The notes below the pieces were generated by a model that was not told the DNA's origin, made no database searches, and worked only from the letters and a program-made list of their open reading frames with translations. Both the position numbers and the translations under genes were made by a program. From Chenopodium formosanum (Eukaryota; Streptophyta; Magnoliopsida; Caryophyllales; Amaranthaceae), in the NCBI GenBank assembly GCA_024500155.1, contig CM044874.1, forward strand, positions 71,099,795 through 71,163,794: a stretch of 64,000 bases of DNA. Reading direction: 5' to 3'. The stretch's first letter is position 1. Every line of letters starts with the position of its first letter. Below, piece after piece: positions 60,981-64,000 of this stretch.

Positions 60981-62397
60981 TCGAGCTCGCTAACAACGTC
61001 AATGGAGGGGGGGGAGATGTACCATATGGGGTTTATTATGACTTTATTTCTCTATTTTTCTCAGTGTACGTTTTCATTTAATTCAGTGACAAAGCTGTCA
61101 GAAACATGGTGGTGGTTCATAGCGAGGACGCTTTCATGAATGGTTCCATTTCCATAGAGGATGAAGCTTGAGCTGAAAGTTTCAAACAACGTCAAAATTT
61201 GTAGTCCAAAGATACGAATTTAGCTAATAACTCGACATATAAACACTTTTATATTTACAAATATGTCATTAGATAAATATCTTATGTTTATCTATAAGGT
61301 CAAATGGGGGCTTGGGGCTCCCTTATTCAAAAGTGTTTTTTTTTTAAGTGCTTCAAAATTAGGGAAAACGAGATTCAGTCGATTGAATCAGATCCTATGA
61401 TATGATCTTACAATTTCAATTTTTTAAATATTAGAAACTAATAAAGCTTAGTTATTAGGCTACTTAATAAATAGGCTCTTACGATTTCACTTACAAGCAA
61501 AATTAACATTCTAAACAAGCCCTTAGTGGTTATAAAATTTTCAACTTGTCCTTTTAGTATGTGACTTATGGTAAGAGTAACATGAAATTAACATTATTTA
61601 TTTGTCAAAATTGTATAACTAGACAATGGTGAACCTTCACTTGAGTGAAAAGACATATCTCAAGGTTGTTGATATATTCATTAAGGGACAAAAGAACACA
61701 ACTTTGAGTCTTTGAGATATGACATAAGGGTTGTCAAGAGTCAATGATAATATAATGTCCTTGTTTTAAAAGGAGACTAAGTAACATTTATGTCGCAAAC
61801 AATATACAAATCAATACATATAAGTAGGTGATTTATATGAATGTAAGTATACTCAATTCGGCTCACTAGTTATTTTACTCTACGAATCAGAAAATTTTTA
61901 ATATAATTGTTGTGCTATCTGGTGACACAAGCCTCTAACAAAAAGGAGAACAATAGGCCAATAGGGGGACTTCTGGAAATCAATCTTTAAATAAATAACG
62001 TTTTCTTGTTTATATTAGTTGAAAGAATGTATGTTATATGGGATATTTGAACATATGACTTATCGTACACAGACCTTCAGTCTTAATTACTAGACCAAAA
62101 CCTTATTAGTATAACCGTAATATCAATAATTTGATAGATGTACATTTCTCGTACTTAATTTTAAAATAAAATTATGGATAGATGTATCTTTATAACGTGT
62201 CAACCAAAATAAAACGGAATAAGTAACAAATTAGGCTTGGTTTCGTATCTCTAGGGTTTAAGAACGAGAGTTCCCAATTAAGGGTTTATCTGTCAACAAT
62301 CCCCAATACTCCTTCAAACGTCACAATTCCAAACCTTCTCTTGAATCCAAATTTAGGGTTTAATTGCTGCAAAAAATCATCTTAATTGCAAGCAGAA
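60981..62397. other. Intergenic DNA and upstream region of the SOF1/DCAF13 gene
   Basis: AT-rich, no coding region recognised. The last 150-200 bp before 62398 include the likely 5' leader (CTAGGGTTTAAGAACGAG; two more AGGGTTTA copies), resembling telo-box (AGGGTTT) sites common upstream of plant ribosome-biogenesis genes. Confidence 0.4.
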
Positions 62398-64000
62398 ATG
62401 AAGGTTAAAGTGATTTCGCGTTCGACTGATGAATTCACTCGTGAACGAAGTCAAGATTTACAGGTTTAATTCTCACTATTCAATAAATTTTAGCTCAATA
62501 TTTCAATTTTTGCAATTAATTTTTATGCTAAAAGCTGTATTTTTTGTATATTGATTGGAAATTGAAATCAGAGAGTATTTCGGAACTATGATCCTAGTCT
62601 TAGACCTCAGGAGAAGGCAACGGAGTATGTTCGAGCTCTTAATGCAGCTAAATTAGAAAAGGTGCAATTGTATTTATTCTATTTGTATTGAATTTTTATA
62701 TTAATTTGTGAATTATGAGTTTTTTGTTAGTTTGTTTGAATTGGTGATGAATGTTGTGGGGATTTTGATAGATTTTTGCAAAGCCGTTTGTTGGGGCAAT
62801 GGATGGGCATATAGACGCTGTTTCATGTATGGCTAAGAATCCAACTTATTTGAAATCGATATTTTCGGGTTCTATGGATGGAGGTACCTTGTTCCCTCCC
62901 CGAGTTTGATTTTGTAATGCTTTTGTTTTATCGTCTGTGGTTTGATATTGTCGATTGCATTTACTTGCAAAGTTTGAAATTATGTTTTTCTTCTCTATTT
63001 TGGACAGATATTCGTCTTTGGGATATTGCTTCCAGGTAAATTGTGCAACTTTGAATCAGCTTACTGAGGAAAGTCTGTTAATTTCGGCTTGTTCTCCGGA
63101 ACTTCTCTTGTTACTTGGGACTTACCTTATTTGATTAGCTTTTTGTTCTTTAAATAAGTTACAGAAAAGTGTCGCTCATTAGGTTGATTGTGTATGTGTG
63201 TGTGTATTCTCCTCATATAATTTTAAGTTAGTAATCGAGTTTCACCAATGGAATATGCTATTATGCTGCGACTTAGGTCTGCTTTGATGAACTTGTCTAC
63301 CCGTGTTATATGGATTCTTCATTTCACCTCAAGTACCCATAATAGACCCTTGACACTCGGATATGGGTGCAACACTTAGACACTTCACTTTTTGTTCAAA
63401 ACCATTGATTTCCCCCCCCCCCCCACCCACAAAATAGCCGATTCGGACGCTTGGACACATACCCATGTTGGACATGGGTACCCGAGTCCATGTGACATAT
63501 TTGTTTCCTGCTGTACTGGGTTTCACCCTTAAAGATGAATTGTTGCTAGAGTACAGTGTTGCTAAGTCCTTATTATTTGATGTCACTTTCTCTTGCTTGT
63601 CTATAATGAGTAAATTTGATACTTGAGACCTGAAAGTAGACTATCTTTTGAATTGATGCGCTACCAAGCAGAATGGTTTGAATCATAATTTTGACAAACT
63701 ACGATGTTATCTATTCTAAATGTCTTTGGTAAATATTTGTTGCTGATAAGATTGAGAATATGATCTTTATGTTGGTATAGTTTTTTTAGATACCCAACGC
63801 TCTTAATGGGAAGATCCAGTCTTTATGTTTATTGAGGTGTTTTATATACCATGTGGCCTAGTGGACCTATTTAACTTAGGTCATAGGACCAATTGTAGAA
63901 GACTACCAAAAGTAAGGACTTCTAATAGACTCCTTGTTAATCTATGGTTGAGACAGTTTAAAGATGAACAACAATAGATGGGATTATTGTCAATTTTTCC
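62398..64000 (+). CDS. SOF1/DCAF13-like WD40 protein (5' part, runs off the window)
   Basis: Homologue of yeast Sof1, a U3 snoRNP / small-subunit processome factor for 18S rRNA maturation; the human homologue DCAF13 is also a CUL4-DDB1 adaptor. Exons seen: 62398-62463, 62572-62661, 62772-62883, 63008-63035, giving the N terminus MKVKVISRSTDEFTRERSQD, then RVFRNYDPSLRPQEKATEYVRALNAAKLEK (the Sof1-type lead-in), IFAKPFVGAMDGHIDAVSCMAKNPTYLKSIFSGSMDG and DIRLWDIASR, the first WD repeat ending in its WD dipeptide. All splice sites are GT-AG. The next exon is beyond 64000 or not recognised, so intron 4 is at least 965 bp. About 98 residues of an expected roughly 450 are visible. Confidence 0.9.
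63036..64000 (+). other. Intron 4 of the SOF1/DCAF13-like gene (partial)
   Basis: No continuation of the WD40 frame is visible. Contains a run of C (about 63411-63424) and a TGTG repeat near 63193-63207. The minus-strand frame at 63329-63586 has no protein-like features. Confidence 0.5.

Noticed and set aside
61001..62240. Hidden gene between the LTR-like repeats and the SOF1 gene
   Set aside because: All frames are broken at short intervals and no splice-consistent coding blocks were seen.

Overview
The window is nuclear DNA of a flowering plant, and the genes read as a dicot. They are split by AT-rich GT-AG introns, encode plant-only families (PORR, MORF, HD-ZIP IV START, inositolphosphorylceramide synthase), and sit among plant MITEs, a LINE and LTR retrotransposons. 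An Amaranthaceae-like (spinach/beet) source is my guess from overall feel, not shown by the sequence.

Layout. 1-4318: intergenic DNA with a Stowaway-like MITE, two minisatellites and an inverted-repeat element. 4319-8207 (+): a complete 12-exon inositolphosphorylceramide synthase gene. 8208-15195: gene-free, with a MITE and a 1.6-kb inverted-repeat element holding a degenerate AACATATGCAT-type repeat. 15196-23229 (+): a complete 9-exon ethanolamine-phosphate cytidylyltransferase (PECT1), with a MITE hairpin 9 bp past its stop codon. 25427-28466 (-): a 4-exon MORF2-type organellar RNA editing factor. 29030-30699: an inverted-repeat transposon carrying a GRF-zinc-finger-like fragment and a nested Helitron. 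31488-34734 (-): a START-domain gene of HD-ZIP IV origin without homeodomain or zipper and with an apparent 1-nt frameshift. 36141-40301 (-): a 9-exon class I/II aminotransferase like plant kynurenine-oxoglutarate transaminase. 42023-43252 (-): an intronless PORR-domain organellar RNA-binding protein. 43630-57984: a LINE (minus strand) whose ORF1 is split by a copia LTR retrotransposon (48788-57024); both insertions have clear target-site duplications. 58175-60133: a solo LTR that itself landed in one copy of a roughly 400-bp direct repeat (60134-60980). 62398-end (+): the 5' exons of a SOF1/DCAF13 WD40 gene.

The host genes are unrelated housekeeping genes: two in membrane lipid synthesis (sphingolipid head group; CDP-ethanolamine), two in organelle RNA processing, one amino acid metabolism gene, one rRNA processing gene. 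They do not form a cluster or pathway. I found no convincing undescribed system. The most informative observations concern genome dynamics: two stacked sets of nested insertions; a copia element with young LTRs but decayed coding sequence; a homeodomain-less HD-ZIP IV relative; two GC-AG introns; and MITEs in 3' and 5' flanks. Exon borders were placed by eye from reading frame, splice consensus and remembered family conservation, so they need transcript support.
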